Assembly (NCBI GenBank): GCA_905210385.1
Contig: CAJLWS010000004.1
Span: forward strand, 1 to 28,977
Source: an uncultured Eubacteriales bacterium
GTDB taxonomy: Bacteria > Bacillota > Clostridia > Oscillospirales > Oscillospiraceae
Length of the DNA stretch: 28,977 bases
Reading direction: 5' to 3'
Part shown: positions 1 to 7,241 of the stretch, piece after piece
Layout of the letters: every line of letters starts with the position of its first letter
How positions within the stretch are numbered: position 1 is the first letter of the stretch
Notes under the pieces: generated by a model
What the model saw: only the letters and a program-made list of their open reading frames with translations
Told to the model about the DNA's origin: nothing
The model's database searches: none
Program-made: the position numbers and the translations under genes

Positions 1-347
1 CGATGCACTATGGCGCGGCGGCGCTGCTCATCGATGGAGGTCACCTTAACTGTGGCGGTGACAGTGTCCCCAATGCGCACCGGAGATAGGAATTTCAAGG
101 TCTGCCCCATATAGATGGTTCCCGGGCCGGGCAGCTGCATGCCGATCACTGCGGAGATCAGTCCGGCGGAAAGCATTCCGTGGGCAATGCGGCCGCCAAA
201 GCGGGTCCCCTTGGCATATTCCTCGTTGATGTGGGCCGGGTTGAGATCCCCAGATAACCCAGCAAAGGTATATACGTCGCTCTCAGTAATGGTCTTGGTA
301 AAGCTGGCACTCTGCCCCACCGAAATCGTGATCTCTTTTTCCATCAT
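1..347 (-). CDS. MaoC-family (R)-specific enoyl-CoA hydratase, 3' end cut by window edge
   Basis: About 115 N-terminal residues are visible, reading leftward from an ATG at 347; the C-terminus lies outside the window. The hot-dog hydratase signature is clear: SGDLNPAHINEEYA with Asp34 and His39 in the positions of the PhaJ catalytic pair, then RFGGRIAHGML (residues 49-59). PhaJ-type proteins are usually about 135-150 residues, so little is missing. Enzymes of this family interconvert (R)-3-hydroxyacyl-CoA and trans-2-enoyl-CoA in the cytoplasm. The start ATG overlaps the TGA stop of the upstream BKACE gene by one base (TGATG), with GAAAGGTG as ribosome binding site inside the end of that gene, so the two are translationally coupled. 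A second ATG follows directly and could equally be the start. The context suggests it dehydrates (R)-3-hydroxybutyryl-CoA or the CoA ester released by BKACE; the exact substrate is inference. Confidence 0.88.
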   Translation of the reverse strand, partial: MMEKEITISVGQSASFTKTITESDVYTFAGLSGDLNPAHINEEYAKGTRFGGRIAHGMLSAGLISAVIGMQLPGPGTIYMGQTLKFLSPVRIGDTVTATVKVTSIDEQRRRAIVH

Positions 348-1195
348 CAGAACACCTTTCTCGTCAGGCCATAGATTTGCCGCGCCTCATCCGGGGTCGC
401 CGGCTCCAGATTGTTCAGCTTCAGCATCTGAACTGCCCGCTCCACCAGTTGGGCATTGGATTTGGCAAGCACACCATGGGCCATGTAAAGATTGTCCTCC
501 AGACCCACCCGCAGGTGTCCGCCCAGAGCAATGGTGGCGGACATGATGGGCAGATGGCCGGCGGAGATCCCACAGGCCGCCCAGGTGGAGCCCTCAGGCA
601 GAAGGTTCTTCAAGAAGACCAGGTTCTCCACCGTGTTGGCCATACCGCCAGCGCATCCCAGCACGATCTGGTAGTGGCAGGGCGCCTTCAGCACACCCTT
701 CTTCATATAATAGATCGTATTATAAATCATACCCGCGTCAAAAATCTCAATCTCCGGCTTGATGTTGCTCTCCTGTAAGGCGTGTCCCAGCTTTTCCAGG
801 AAAGAGGGCGGGTTCATAAACACCGTGCGGTTCTGCCAATTCAGAGTGCCGGCATCATAAGAGGCCAGCTCCGGCAGCAACTGCTGCAGCGGATAGATCC
901 GCTCTTCATCGCTGAAGTCTACCGAGCCGGAACTGGTGATGTTGATGCACACATCGCAGTCCTTATGGGCCCGGATCCGCTCCACAGTCTCCTTGTATAG
1001 GTTGAAGTCCGTGGAGGGGCTGCCATCGGCGTTGCGCACATGCACATGCACAATGGCCGCACCTGCCTGCCAGCACTCATAGGCCTGCTGGGCAATTTCC
1101 TCCGGGCTGTACGGCACTGCGGGGTTCATCTCTTTGGTGGGCCAGGACCCACACAGGGCAGCTGTAATTACGCGCTTTTTACTCAGGTCACTCAT
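347..1195 (-). CDS. Beta-keto acid cleavage enzyme (BKACE, DUF849), copy 1
   Basis: A 282-residue protein, the full length for the BKACE/Kce family. These enzymes transfer the acyl part of a beta-keto acid to CoA, using acetyl-CoA, and release acetoacetate. Zn ligands are visible as HVHVR (His50, His52) and Glu233 in GGHLRVGLEDN, with Arg229 and Asp234 matching catalytic residues of 3-keto-5-aminohexanoate cleavage enzyme as I recall them. The residue of that enzyme that binds the substrate amino group (Glu14) is replaced here by Trp18 (GSWPTKE), so the substrate is probably not the lysine intermediate. The start ATG has GAGAGGAG about 10 bases upstream. A sigma-54 promoter match lies about 50 bases before the start. 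It is clearly paralogous to the BKACE at 11115-11960 (about two thirds identical over the first 60 residues). The actual substrate cannot be told from sequence. Confidence 0.93.
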   Translation of the reverse strand: MSDLSKKRVITAALCGSWPTKEMNPAVPYSPEEIAQQAYECWQAGAAIVHVHVRNADGSPSTDFNLYKETVERIRAHKDCDVCINITSSGSVDFSDEERIYPLQQLLPELASYDAGTLNWQNRTVFMNPPSFLEKLGHALQESNIKPEIEIFDAGMIYNTIYYMKKGVLKAPCHYQIVLGCAGGMANTVENLVFLKNLLPEGSTWAACGISAGHLPIMSATIALGGHLRVGLEDNLYMAHGVLAKSNAQLVERAVQMLKLNNLEPATPDEARQIYGLTRKVF

Positions 1196-1256
1196 CGTAA
1201 ACGCTCCTCTCTAAATTGCAGCAATCACTTGCGCTTTTGTTTCATATTATGATCTG

Positions 1257-1272
1257 AGCAAAACGCATGCCA
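1257..1272 (-). promoter_or_regulatory. Sigma-54 promoter (P1) for BKACE1-MaoC
   Basis: Reading leftward, TGGCATG-CGTT-TTGCT matches the sigma-54 consensus TGGCACG-N4-TTGCW with one transition. The GG (-24) to GC (-12) spacing is exact. Predicted transcription start is near 1246, giving a leader of about 50 bases that contains an 11-base palindrome (ATTGCAGCAAT, 1215-1225). The promoter lies just downstream of the activator gene R1, which is its likely regulator. Confidence 0.75.
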
Positions 1273-1329
1273 AGATGGAACTTATAAAAATGGGTTTGCA
1301 GCCGCCTTTACGCAAGTCAAAAACGGAAG

Positions 1330-1369
1330 AAAAGTCGGATCCGGTTTCAAAAAACCGGATCCGACTTTT
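1330..1369 (-). terminator. Intrinsic terminator after sigma-54 activator R1
   Basis: A perfect 18-base inverted repeat (1330-1347 and 1352-1369) with a 4-base loop, bounded by A-runs and T-runs on both sides. It lies 24 bases past the R1 stop codon and would separate R1 transcription from the BKACE1 unit. The stem contains GGATCC and lies 58-98 bases upstream of the P1 -24 element, so it could also hold an activator site; that is speculation. Confidence 0.88.
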
Positions 1370-1392
1370 CTCATCCGTGATGCTCCACCCCA

Positions 1393-2838
1393 TCACAAGC
1401 CATATTTCTTTTTTCTCCGCATAATGGAGGTCTGACTGGTGCCTAGGGCTTGGGCCGCGCGGTAGGAGCTGGGATATTTTTTCAAGGTATAGCTTAGATA
1501 GTCCCGTTCACATTGCTCCAAGTACTCCTCCAGGGATACCCCCTCCCGCAGCATCACTTCAAAACCGGCCGTGGTCAACGGCGTACTGGGTTTGCCGGTA
1601 CTCTCGCCCCCCTCGCTCGGGGAATGGAGGTGCACAGGTTCCTTCCCTTCAAAATCGGTAAAGGAGGCCAAATCTGAAATCTCAATATTGCGTCCCATGC
1701 TCATGACTACGCAGCGTTCTACTACATTGCGCAGCTCCCGGACGTTGCCCGGCCACAGATAAGTACGGAAAACTTTCAGTGAATTGGGGGTAAACGCCTT
1801 ATCTTTAGAGTATTTTTGGCAGTAATGGGCCAGGAAAAAGTTTGCCAGCGGGATGATATCCTCCCTGCGCTCCCGCAGGGGCGGGATGCGGATTGGGATC
1901 ACATTGAGCCGGTAATAGAGGTCCGCCCGAAACTGCTTTGCCTCCACCAACTGGGCCAGATCCTCGTTGGTCGCGGTGATCAGCCGGAAATCCACCGGGG
2001 TTGTCCGGGTAGAGCCGATGCGCTGAATTGTCTTGGTCTCAATCGCCCGCAGCACCTTGCCCTGGAGGTTGATGGGCATGGAGTTGATCTCATCCAGGAA
2101 GAGGGTACTGCCCTCCGCAGTTTCAAACAGGCCCTTTTTCCCGCCAGGAGCTGCGCCTGTAAACGCGCCCTTCTCATACCCGAACAGTTCCGCTTCCAGC
2201 AAGTTTTCCGGCAGGGAGGCACAATTGATCACTACAAGCGGCTTCTGGCTGCGTGGGCTGACTGAGTGGACGTACTGCGCCACCACCTCTTTGCCGGTTC
2301 CAGACTCCCCTAACAGCAGGACAGCGGAATCCACCTGGGCAACTGTGGCAGCAATATCGAGCACCATACGCATACTACGGCTCTCCGCAATCACCACAGG
2401 CAGGTTGGGATTTTTCTCCGCCCGGTAGGCAATGGAAGAAACCACCGAATTCTGGCATGCCTGCTGATACAAGTCGTTGAACTTGTCCAGCGGCTGAACT
2501 ACCGCCAGGATATTCTGAACTTGCCCCACTTCATCGAAGATTGGTGTGGAGGTCACAATCTGTCGGATAGCACTGCGGCCTATCCCCTGGGTATCCCAGA
2601 CATCCTGAAACATGACCACCTGCCGTTTTTCGCGGTACACGATATCCGAGATACACAGGTCGATCTGTCCGGTAGTAAGAAAATCATGCACGTTATACGT
2701 CAGCAGCACGCTCTTAGACATATTCAGCAGTTTGGAGTAGGCGCTGTTGACAAAGATGTAGTTCCCCGCATCGTCCAAAATGTAGATGCCCTCTGAGAAG
2801 TTGTCCAGCATAGTCTCAAAAAAATGAGTTTCAAACAC
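1393..2838 (-). CDS. Sigma-54-dependent transcriptional activator R1 (PAS-AAA+-HTH)
   Basis: A 481-residue enhancer-binding protein. Order: N-terminal PAS-like sensor (about 8-115, GIYILDDAGNYIFVNSAY), AAA+ domain with Walker A GESGTGKE (177-184), the sigma-54 contact loop GAFTGA (224-229), Walker B LFLDEI (246-251) and WPGNVRELRN, then a C-terminal helix-turn-helix (about 455-481) resembling the TyrR type. I chose GTG at 2838 because GAGGAGG lies 8 bases upstream and because the protein then lines up with R2; the longer in-frame ATG at 2955 would start upstream of the gene's own promoter. The PAS domain probably senses a pathway compound. It sits between the P1 and P2 promoters and most likely activates both. 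There is no receiver domain, so it is probably ligand-controlled and not part of a phosphorelay. Confidence 0.93.
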   Translation of the reverse strand: MFETHFFETMLDNFSEGIYILDDAGNYIFVNSAYSKLLNMSKSVLLTYNVHDFLTTGQIDLCISDIVYREKRQVVMFQDVWDTQGIGRSAIRQIVTSTPIFDEVGQVQNILAVVQPLDKFNDLYQQACQNSVVSSIAYRAEKNPNLPVVIAESRSMRMVLDIAATVAQVDSAVLLLGESGTGKEVVAQYVHSVSPRSQKPLVVINCASLPENLLEAELFGYEKGAFTGAAPGGKKGLFETAEGSTLFLDEINSMPINLQGKVLRAIETKTIQRIGSTRTTPVDFRLITATNEDLAQLVEAKQFRADLYYRLNVIPIRIPPLRERREDIIPLANFFLAHYCQKYSKDKAFTPNSLKVFRTYLWPGNVRELRNVVERCVVMSMGRNIEISDLASFTDFEGKEPVHLHSPSEGGESTGKPSTPLTTAGFEVMLREGVSLEEYLEQCERDYLSYTLKKYPSSYRAAQALGTSQTSIMRRKKKYGL

Positions 2839-2871
2839 GTTCACAACCTCCTCACATGTGGAATTGTATTC

Positions 2872-2900
2872 AGTATAACAGATTTCGCTGGATCTGTCAC
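2872..2900 (-). promoter_or_regulatory. Sigma-70-type promoter of R1 with palindrome in spacer
   Basis: Reading leftward, GTGACA (2900-2895), a 17-base spacer and TATACT (2877-2872) make a good housekeeping promoter about 27 bases of leader ahead of the GTG start. An inverted repeat, ACAGAT-N8-ATCTGT (2878-2897), fills the spacer almost exactly. It is a good candidate operator for autoregulation by R1. Its edge is only about 20 bases from the divergent sigma-54 promoter P2. Confidence 0.72.
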
Positions 2901-2918
2901 AAAAATTTTTATCCATTT

Positions 2919-2934
2919 TGGCACGAGGTTTGCT
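2919..2934 (+). promoter_or_regulatory. Sigma-54 promoter (P2) for dehydrogenase-esterase-mannoside operon
   Basis: TGGCACG-AGGT-TTGCT is a perfect match to the sigma-54 consensus with exact -24/-12 spacing. Predicted transcription start is near 2945, 28 bases before the ATG of the dehydrogenase. It is divergent from the R1 promoter and would drive the five-gene operon 2973-9719. Confidence 0.87.
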
Positions 2935-2972
2935 TATATGTTTCGTATATTCCAATTAAGGAGGTTTCTCAG

Positions 2973-4019
2973 ATGAGAGTTGCAATCTTGGGCTGCGGTG
3001 CCATGGGCACAGTACTGGGCGCCTACATGACCAAAAACGGATGTGATGTGGAGCTGATTGACAGCTATGAGGCTCACGTGGAGGCATTGAATACAAAAGG
3101 TGCCCACATCGTGGGAACCGTGGACTTTACTGTGCCCGTAAAGGCTATCACCCCCGCCCAGATGAACGGGATTTACGACGTGGTGTTCCTGTTCACCAAG
3201 CAGACGGCCAACGATGCTGTCCTGCCTGGGCTGCTCCCCCACTTGGGTGAGAACAGCACTGTGTGTACCCTGCAAAATGGCGTCCCGGAACCTTATGTGG
3301 CCGCTCATGTGGGCCAGTCCCGCACTGTGGGCGGCACTGTGCTGTGGGGCGCCACCTTCCTGAGCCCCGGCGTTTCTGAACTAACTCAGGACCTCTCCCG
3401 GAACGACCATTTGTTTGAGATCGGCGAGATGGACGGTTCCATTACTCCCCGTATCCGCACTGTTGCCAGCGTGTTGGAATATATGGGCCCCACCGCCGTC
3501 ACTGATTCTCTGATGGCCTCCCGTTGGGGCAAGCTCATCAACAATGCCTGCATGAGCGGTATGTCCGCCGCATGCGGCGCCACCTTTGGTGAAGTGCTCG
3601 ACAACGACAGGGCCCGGGCTTGCCTGAGCTATCTTGGCAATGAAGTTAAGCGGTGCTGCGAGGCCTGCGGCTATCAGCTTCCCGAGCTGCTCCATGAGCA
3701 GACTCCTGAAACCTTTGATCTGACTGACCAGGCCATGTTTGTAGCCAATCAACAGGTTTTCCTGGATATGTACTCCGATATGCGCGCTGCCAAGGCCAGC
3801 ATGCTTCAGGATCTGGAAAAGGGCCGCATCACCGAGGTTCGCATGATCAATGGCTATGTGTGCCAGGTCGGAGACCAGAAGGGAATTGATACCCCCTTTA
3901 ATGATAAAGTTGTGGAAATTGTGAGCAAAATTGAGCAGGGCCAGCTCCCGCTTGATATGAGCAATGTGGAACTGTTCCAGGACCAGATGTTCCCATACCC
4001 TCTGTATCACGTCCAATGA
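2973..4019 (+). CDS. Ketopantoate reductase-like dehydrogenase, copy 1
   Basis: A 348-residue protein of the ketopantoate reductase (ApbA/PanE) family. It has an N-terminal Rossmann motif GCGAMGTVLGA (7-17), the QNGVPEP segment, and a C-terminal helical domain with the conserved RWGKLINNACM (family catalytic Lys) and SMLQDLEKGRITEVRMINGYV. The start ATG at 2973 follows AAGGAGG at 6-7 bases spacing; upstream in-frame extension would run through the promoters. The family reduces ketopantoate with NADPH, but no other pantothenate gene is nearby and a paralogue of identical length sits beside the second BKACE. A role oxidising a hydroxy acid to the keto acid consumed by BKACE is therefore more likely (inference). 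First gene of the P2 operon; its stop overlaps the next start (ATGA). Confidence 0.9.
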   Translation: MRVAILGCGAMGTVLGAYMTKNGCDVELIDSYEAHVEALNTKGAHIVGTVDFTVPVKAITPAQMNGIYDVVFLFTKQTANDAVLPGLLPHLGENSTVCTLQNGVPEPYVAAHVGQSRTVGGTVLWGATFLSPGVSELTQDLSRNDHLFEIGEMDGSITPRIRTVASVLEYMGPTAVTDSLMASRWGKLINNACMSGMSAACGATFGEVLDNDRARACLSYLGNEVKRCCEACGYQLPELLHEQTPETFDLTDQAMFVANQQVFLDMYSDMRAAKASMLQDLEKGRITEVRMINGYVCQVGDQKGIDTPFNDKVVEIVSKIEQGQLPLDMSNVELFQDQMFPYPLYHVQ

Positions 4020-5512
4020 ACTCTTCATTTTTCTCCTGGGACACTTCTTCTCCTGAGCTTCCCGAACAATCTTCCTGTAGCCTCAAGCATGGTTCGTCCA
4101 AATCCGCCCCCGCCAATGCTCCCGTCCCTGGATCTATCCCCTCCCAGCTCTCGTCGTTCTCCCATCCCAGCTGCCTGCGACATACAGAGCTGGGATCTAT
4201 CCAGGGCCGGATCCAGGGAGACTGTCAGGCTTATCTGGGCATCCGCTACGCCATCGCTGACCGCTGGGAACGGGCTGTGCTGGTGGAACACTGGGACGGC
4301 ACCTATGACGCTACCCATTTCGGTGACCGGGCCTGCCAATTCCGGGGATTCTACGGCGTGGAGGACAGTGCTATCAACCAGTTTTACCATGATGAAGCCA
4401 GATCACAGCTTCCAGCCGTATACAGCGAGGATTGTCTCAATCTGAATATCTGGACCCGTTCGGATGCCGCCGAGCTGCCCGTCATCGTCTATATCCACGG
4501 CGGCGCCTTTCTCACCGGCGGCAATGGCGAGCCCTTCATTGACGGGGAAGCCTTTGTCCAGCGCGGCGTGATCCTCGTATCAGTCAACTACCGGCTCGGC
4601 CCATTCGCTACTGCCTACGGGGATGGATACACCGGCAACTGCGCCATCACCGATCAGATTGCCGCGCTGACCTGGGTACACCGGTACATCGCTGATTTCG
4701 GCGGGGACCCAAACCGGGTCACCATCATGGGGGAGAGCGCCGGGGCTGTCAGTGTTCAGTGCCTCCTGCTCTCTCCACTGGCCCGGGGGCTATTCCAAGG
4801 GGCAGTCATGATGAGCGGCGGTGGAGACCTGTCCGCCTTGGGCACCCCCAACCGTCCACAGCGGGCCGAACCTATCTGGGCACGCATCAAACACGACCTG
4901 TCCCTCTCCGCCATCCAGGAGATGAAGTCCTGTCCGCCATACCGGCTCTACGCCGCCTGGCAAAAAGCCCTGGAGGAACTGCCTCAATTCGCCGCCGGTT
5001 CCGCCAAACCGGTGTTGGACGGCAAAGTACTGCCCACCAGCGTGTCTCAGGCCCAGGCACAGGGAACTTTGTCCGATGTTCCCTGCATTTTCGGCATATT
5101 GAGCGCTGACTCATGGCCGTTCACCTTGTGCCGCGCCGCGTTGGAGTATGCCGCCAGGCAACAGCAGGCAGGCAGAGCTCCGGCGTACATCTATCTGTTT
5201 GACCGCACTCCTCCCGGTGAAAACCCCTTTGGGGCATTCCACGGCGCGGATCTTTGGTACGCCTTTGGAACCTTAGGCCGCTGCTGGCGTCCCTTTGAGG
5301 AGACGGACAGACAGATCAGCAATTACCTGCTGGACTACCTCTCCCAGTTTGCCAAAACAGGTGATCCCAATGCCTGCGGCCTGCCCCGCTGGGAGCCTTC
5401 CGGCTCGGACGGCCAGGTCCTGCGCCTTGCCGATCAGACCGCCATGTGCCGACCTGATCTGGAACAGTTGAGGCATACGCAGGAAACCGCCAGCCCTTAC
5501 CCCTATCACTGA
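4016..5512 (+). CDS. Carboxylesterase type B, copy 1 (apparently cytosolic)
   Basis: A 498-residue serine hydrolase of the carboxylesterase B family. Visible: oxyanion-hole motif HGGAF (161-165), nucleophile Ser241 in GESAG, an acidic candidate Asp365 in ILSADSW, and His409 in AFHGADLWYAFG. The first about 53 residues are rich in Ser and Pro with no hydrophobic signal core; homology to the lipoprotein esterase at 16888 begins near residue 54. The start overlaps the preceding stop (ATGA), and there is no better in-frame start, so this leader is probably translated, but it is unusual. It would hydrolyse a carboxylic ester in the cytoplasm, possibly after import by the Liv system or after uptake of an acylated glycoside (inference). 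The substrate is not known. Confidence 0.9.
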   Translation: MNSSFFSWDTSSPELPEQSSCSLKHGSSKSAPANAPVPGSIPSQLSSFSHPSCLRHTELGSIQGRIQGDCQAYLGIRYAIADRWERAVLVEHWDGTYDATHFGDRACQFRGFYGVEDSAINQFYHDEARSQLPAVYSEDCLNLNIWTRSDAAELPVIVYIHGGAFLTGGNGEPFIDGEAFVQRGVILVSVNYRLGPFATAYGDGYTGNCAITDQIAALTWVHRYIADFGGDPNRVTIMGESAGAVSVQCLLLSPLARGLFQGAVMMSGGGDLSALGTPNRPQRAEPIWARIKHDLSLSAIQEMKSCPPYRLYAAWQKALEELPQFAAGSAKPVLDGKVLPTSVSQAQAQGTLSDVPCIFGILSADSWPFTLCRAALEYAARQQQAGRAPAYIYLFDRTPPGENPFGAFHGADLWYAFGTLGRCWRPFEETDRQISNYLLDYLSQFAKTGDPNACGLPRWEPSGSDGQVLRLADQTAMCRPDLEQLRHTQETASPYPYH

Positions 5513-5530
5513 CGCAGGAGGAGATCCCCT

Positions 5531-6229
5531 ATGAAACGCTCGCAGATCAACGCCGCCATTCTAGAGATGGAGAAAATGTGCGCCAGACACGGCTTTCACC
5601 TGCCGCCCTTCTGCCACTATACTCCTGAGCAATGGCGCACCCTAGGGCCGGAATATGACGAGATCCGAGAGTGCAAGCTGGGCTGGGATATCACGGACTA
5701 TGGTCTGGGCCGCTTTGACGAGGTTGGCTTTTCCCTGATCACCATCCGCAATGGAAACCGTACCTGTTCTAAGAAGTATCCCAAAGTATACGCCGAAAAG
5801 CTGCTCTACCTGCGGGAAGGTCAATACGCTCCCAATCACTTCCACTGGTATAAGACGGAGGACATCATCAACCGCGGCGGCGGCAATGTGCTCATCCGGG
5901 TATACCGGTCCCTGCCTGATGAAGGGATTGATCCGACCTCTCCGGTCACTGTCCACACCGATGGGCGCTGCTATACCGTACCCGCTGGCAGCCAGGTCCG
6001 CCTATCCCCCGGAGAAAGTATTTTCATCCCTCAGCTGCTGTACCACGACTTCACGGTGGAGCCGGGCAGCGGCCCTGTCCTTCTGGGGGAGGTCAGCCAG
6101 TGCAACGATGACGAGAACGACAATCGCTTCGAACCGTCTATGGGCCGCTTCCCCGCCATTGAGGAGGATGAACCGCCCTACCGGCTGCTGTGCGGGGAAT
6201 ACCCCGCTGTCTCCAACTCGCGGGAATAA
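5531..6229 (+). CDS. D-lyxose ketol-isomerase (mannose/fructose-active cupin isomerase)
   Basis: A 232-residue cupin closely following the D-lyxose isomerase pattern: metal ligands His103, His105 and Glu110 in NHFHWYKTED and His172 in LLYHDFTV. Length and motif spacing agree with the characterised family (usually about 225-230 residues). The family interconverts D-lyxose/D-xylulose and D-mannose/D-fructose in the cytoplasm with Mn or a similar metal. A ribosome binding site (GGAGGAG) sits just before the ATG. Followed by a PfkB kinase and a beta-mannosidase in the same operon, it most plausibly turns mannose freed from a beta-mannoside into fructose. The mannose assignment is inference from context; lyxose remains possible. 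Confidence 0.9.
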   Translation: MKRSQINAAILEMEKMCARHGFHLPPFCHYTPEQWRTLGPEYDEIRECKLGWDITDYGLGRFDEVGFSLITIRNGNRTCSKKYPKVYAEKLLYLREGQYAPNHFHWYKTEDIINRGGGNVLIRVYRSLPDEGIDPTSPVTVHTDGRCYTVPAGSQVRLSPGESIFIPQLLYHDFTVEPGSGPVLLGEVSQCNDDENDNRFEPSMGRFPAIEEDEPPYRLLCGEYPAVSNSRE

Positions 6230-6244
6230 GGGAGCGCTGAAACG

Positions 6245-7219
6245 ATGTTTGACGTGGTCGCTCTCGGTGAGTTGTTGATTGACTTTTCCCCGATCAGTTC
6301 TGATGACGATGGCTTCCCCACCTTGAAAGCCAACCCCGGCGGTGCGCCCGGAAATTTTTTGGCGGCCTTGAGCCGGTATGGCGCCCGCACCGCTTTCATT
6401 GGAAAGGTAGGTCAGGACGCCTTCGGTCAGCTTTTGCTGCACACCTTGGAGAGGGCCGGAATTGACACCAGAGGGGTTTTGACCGACCCCTCCGCGTTCA
6501 CCACTCTGGCCTTTGTCACTCTGGACGAACGGGGCGAGCGTTCCTTCAGCTTTTCCCGCAAGCCAGGCGCGGACACACTGCTGCGCCCCGACGAGGTGGA
6601 TCTGGGCCTGATCGGCCAATGTCGGCTCTTCCATTTTGGCACCCTGAGCCTGACCGCTGAGCCGGCTCGCTCTGCGACCCGCCTGGCAGTGGCCCATGCC
6701 AAGGCCGCCGGGAAAATCATATCCTGCGATCCCAATCTGCGTCTCCCCCTATGGGACAGCCCAAGCCGAGCCAGAGAGGAAATGTTGTGGGCCGTACACC
6801 AGGCGGACATTGTAAAGATCAGCGAGGATGAGGTTGACTTCCTCTGGGTCTGTTCCCCCGAAACAGGTGCGGATCGGCTGCTGGAGGAGTGCGGCGTCAG
6901 CCTTGCCATGGTCACCCTGGGTCCTGCGGGCTGCTATGTGAAAAACCGCCAGGGCGCGTGCTATGGCAAATGTCCTGACGTTCGGGTTCGGGACACCACT
7001 GGGGCAGGAGACATTTTCGGCGGGGCCGCGGTCAGCCGATGGCTCGCCTCTGGAACCGCCCCCGAGCTGCTTCGTCCTCAAGCACTCTCTGACCTGGCCG
7101 CCTTCTCCTGCGCCGCGGCCAGCCTGTCCACCCAATATCCCGGGGGGATTCCCAGCATTCCCGCCCCAGAGACAGTTTATAAACTACTGCTGGAGCAAAG
7201 CCCCCTGGCAGGTAGCTAA
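6245..7219 (+). CDS. PfkB-family sugar kinase, probable fructokinase
   Basis: A 324-residue ribokinase/PfkB-family kinase. It has the N-terminal substrate motif NPGGAPGN (30-37) and the C-terminal ATP-site motif DTTGAGD (250-256), where Asp256 is the catalytic base. The overall pattern (VALGELLIDF start, GKVGQDAFG) resembles bacterial fructokinases. It begins 15 bases after the isomerase stop and precedes the beta-mannosidase. In context it would phosphorylate the fructose made by the isomerase to fructose 6-phosphate, feeding glycolysis. Family assignment is firm; fructose as substrate is inferred from family resemblance and from neighbours. Confidence 0.88.
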   Translation: MFDVVALGELLIDFSPISSDDDGFPTLKANPGGAPGNFLAALSRYGARTAFIGKVGQDAFGQLLLHTLERAGIDTRGVLTDPSAFTTLAFVTLDERGERSFSFSRKPGADTLLRPDEVDLGLIGQCRLFHFGTLSLTAEPARSATRLAVAHAKAAGKIISCDPNLRLPLWDSPSRAREEMLWAVHQADIVKISEDEVDFLWVCSPETGADRLLEECGVSLAMVTLGPAGCYVKNRQGACYGKCPDVRVRDTTGAGDIFGGAAVSRWLASGTAPELLRPQALSDLAAFSCAAASLSTQYPGGIPSIPAPETVYKLLLEQSPLAGS

Positions 7220-7241
7220 ACACAGAAGGAGAGTCGATTCC

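Noticed and set aside
2839..2955. Longer 520-residue form of R1 starting at ATG 2955
   Set aside because: It would start upstream of the gene's own -10/-35 and span P2; the GTG at 2838 has an ideal ribosome binding site and aligns with R2.
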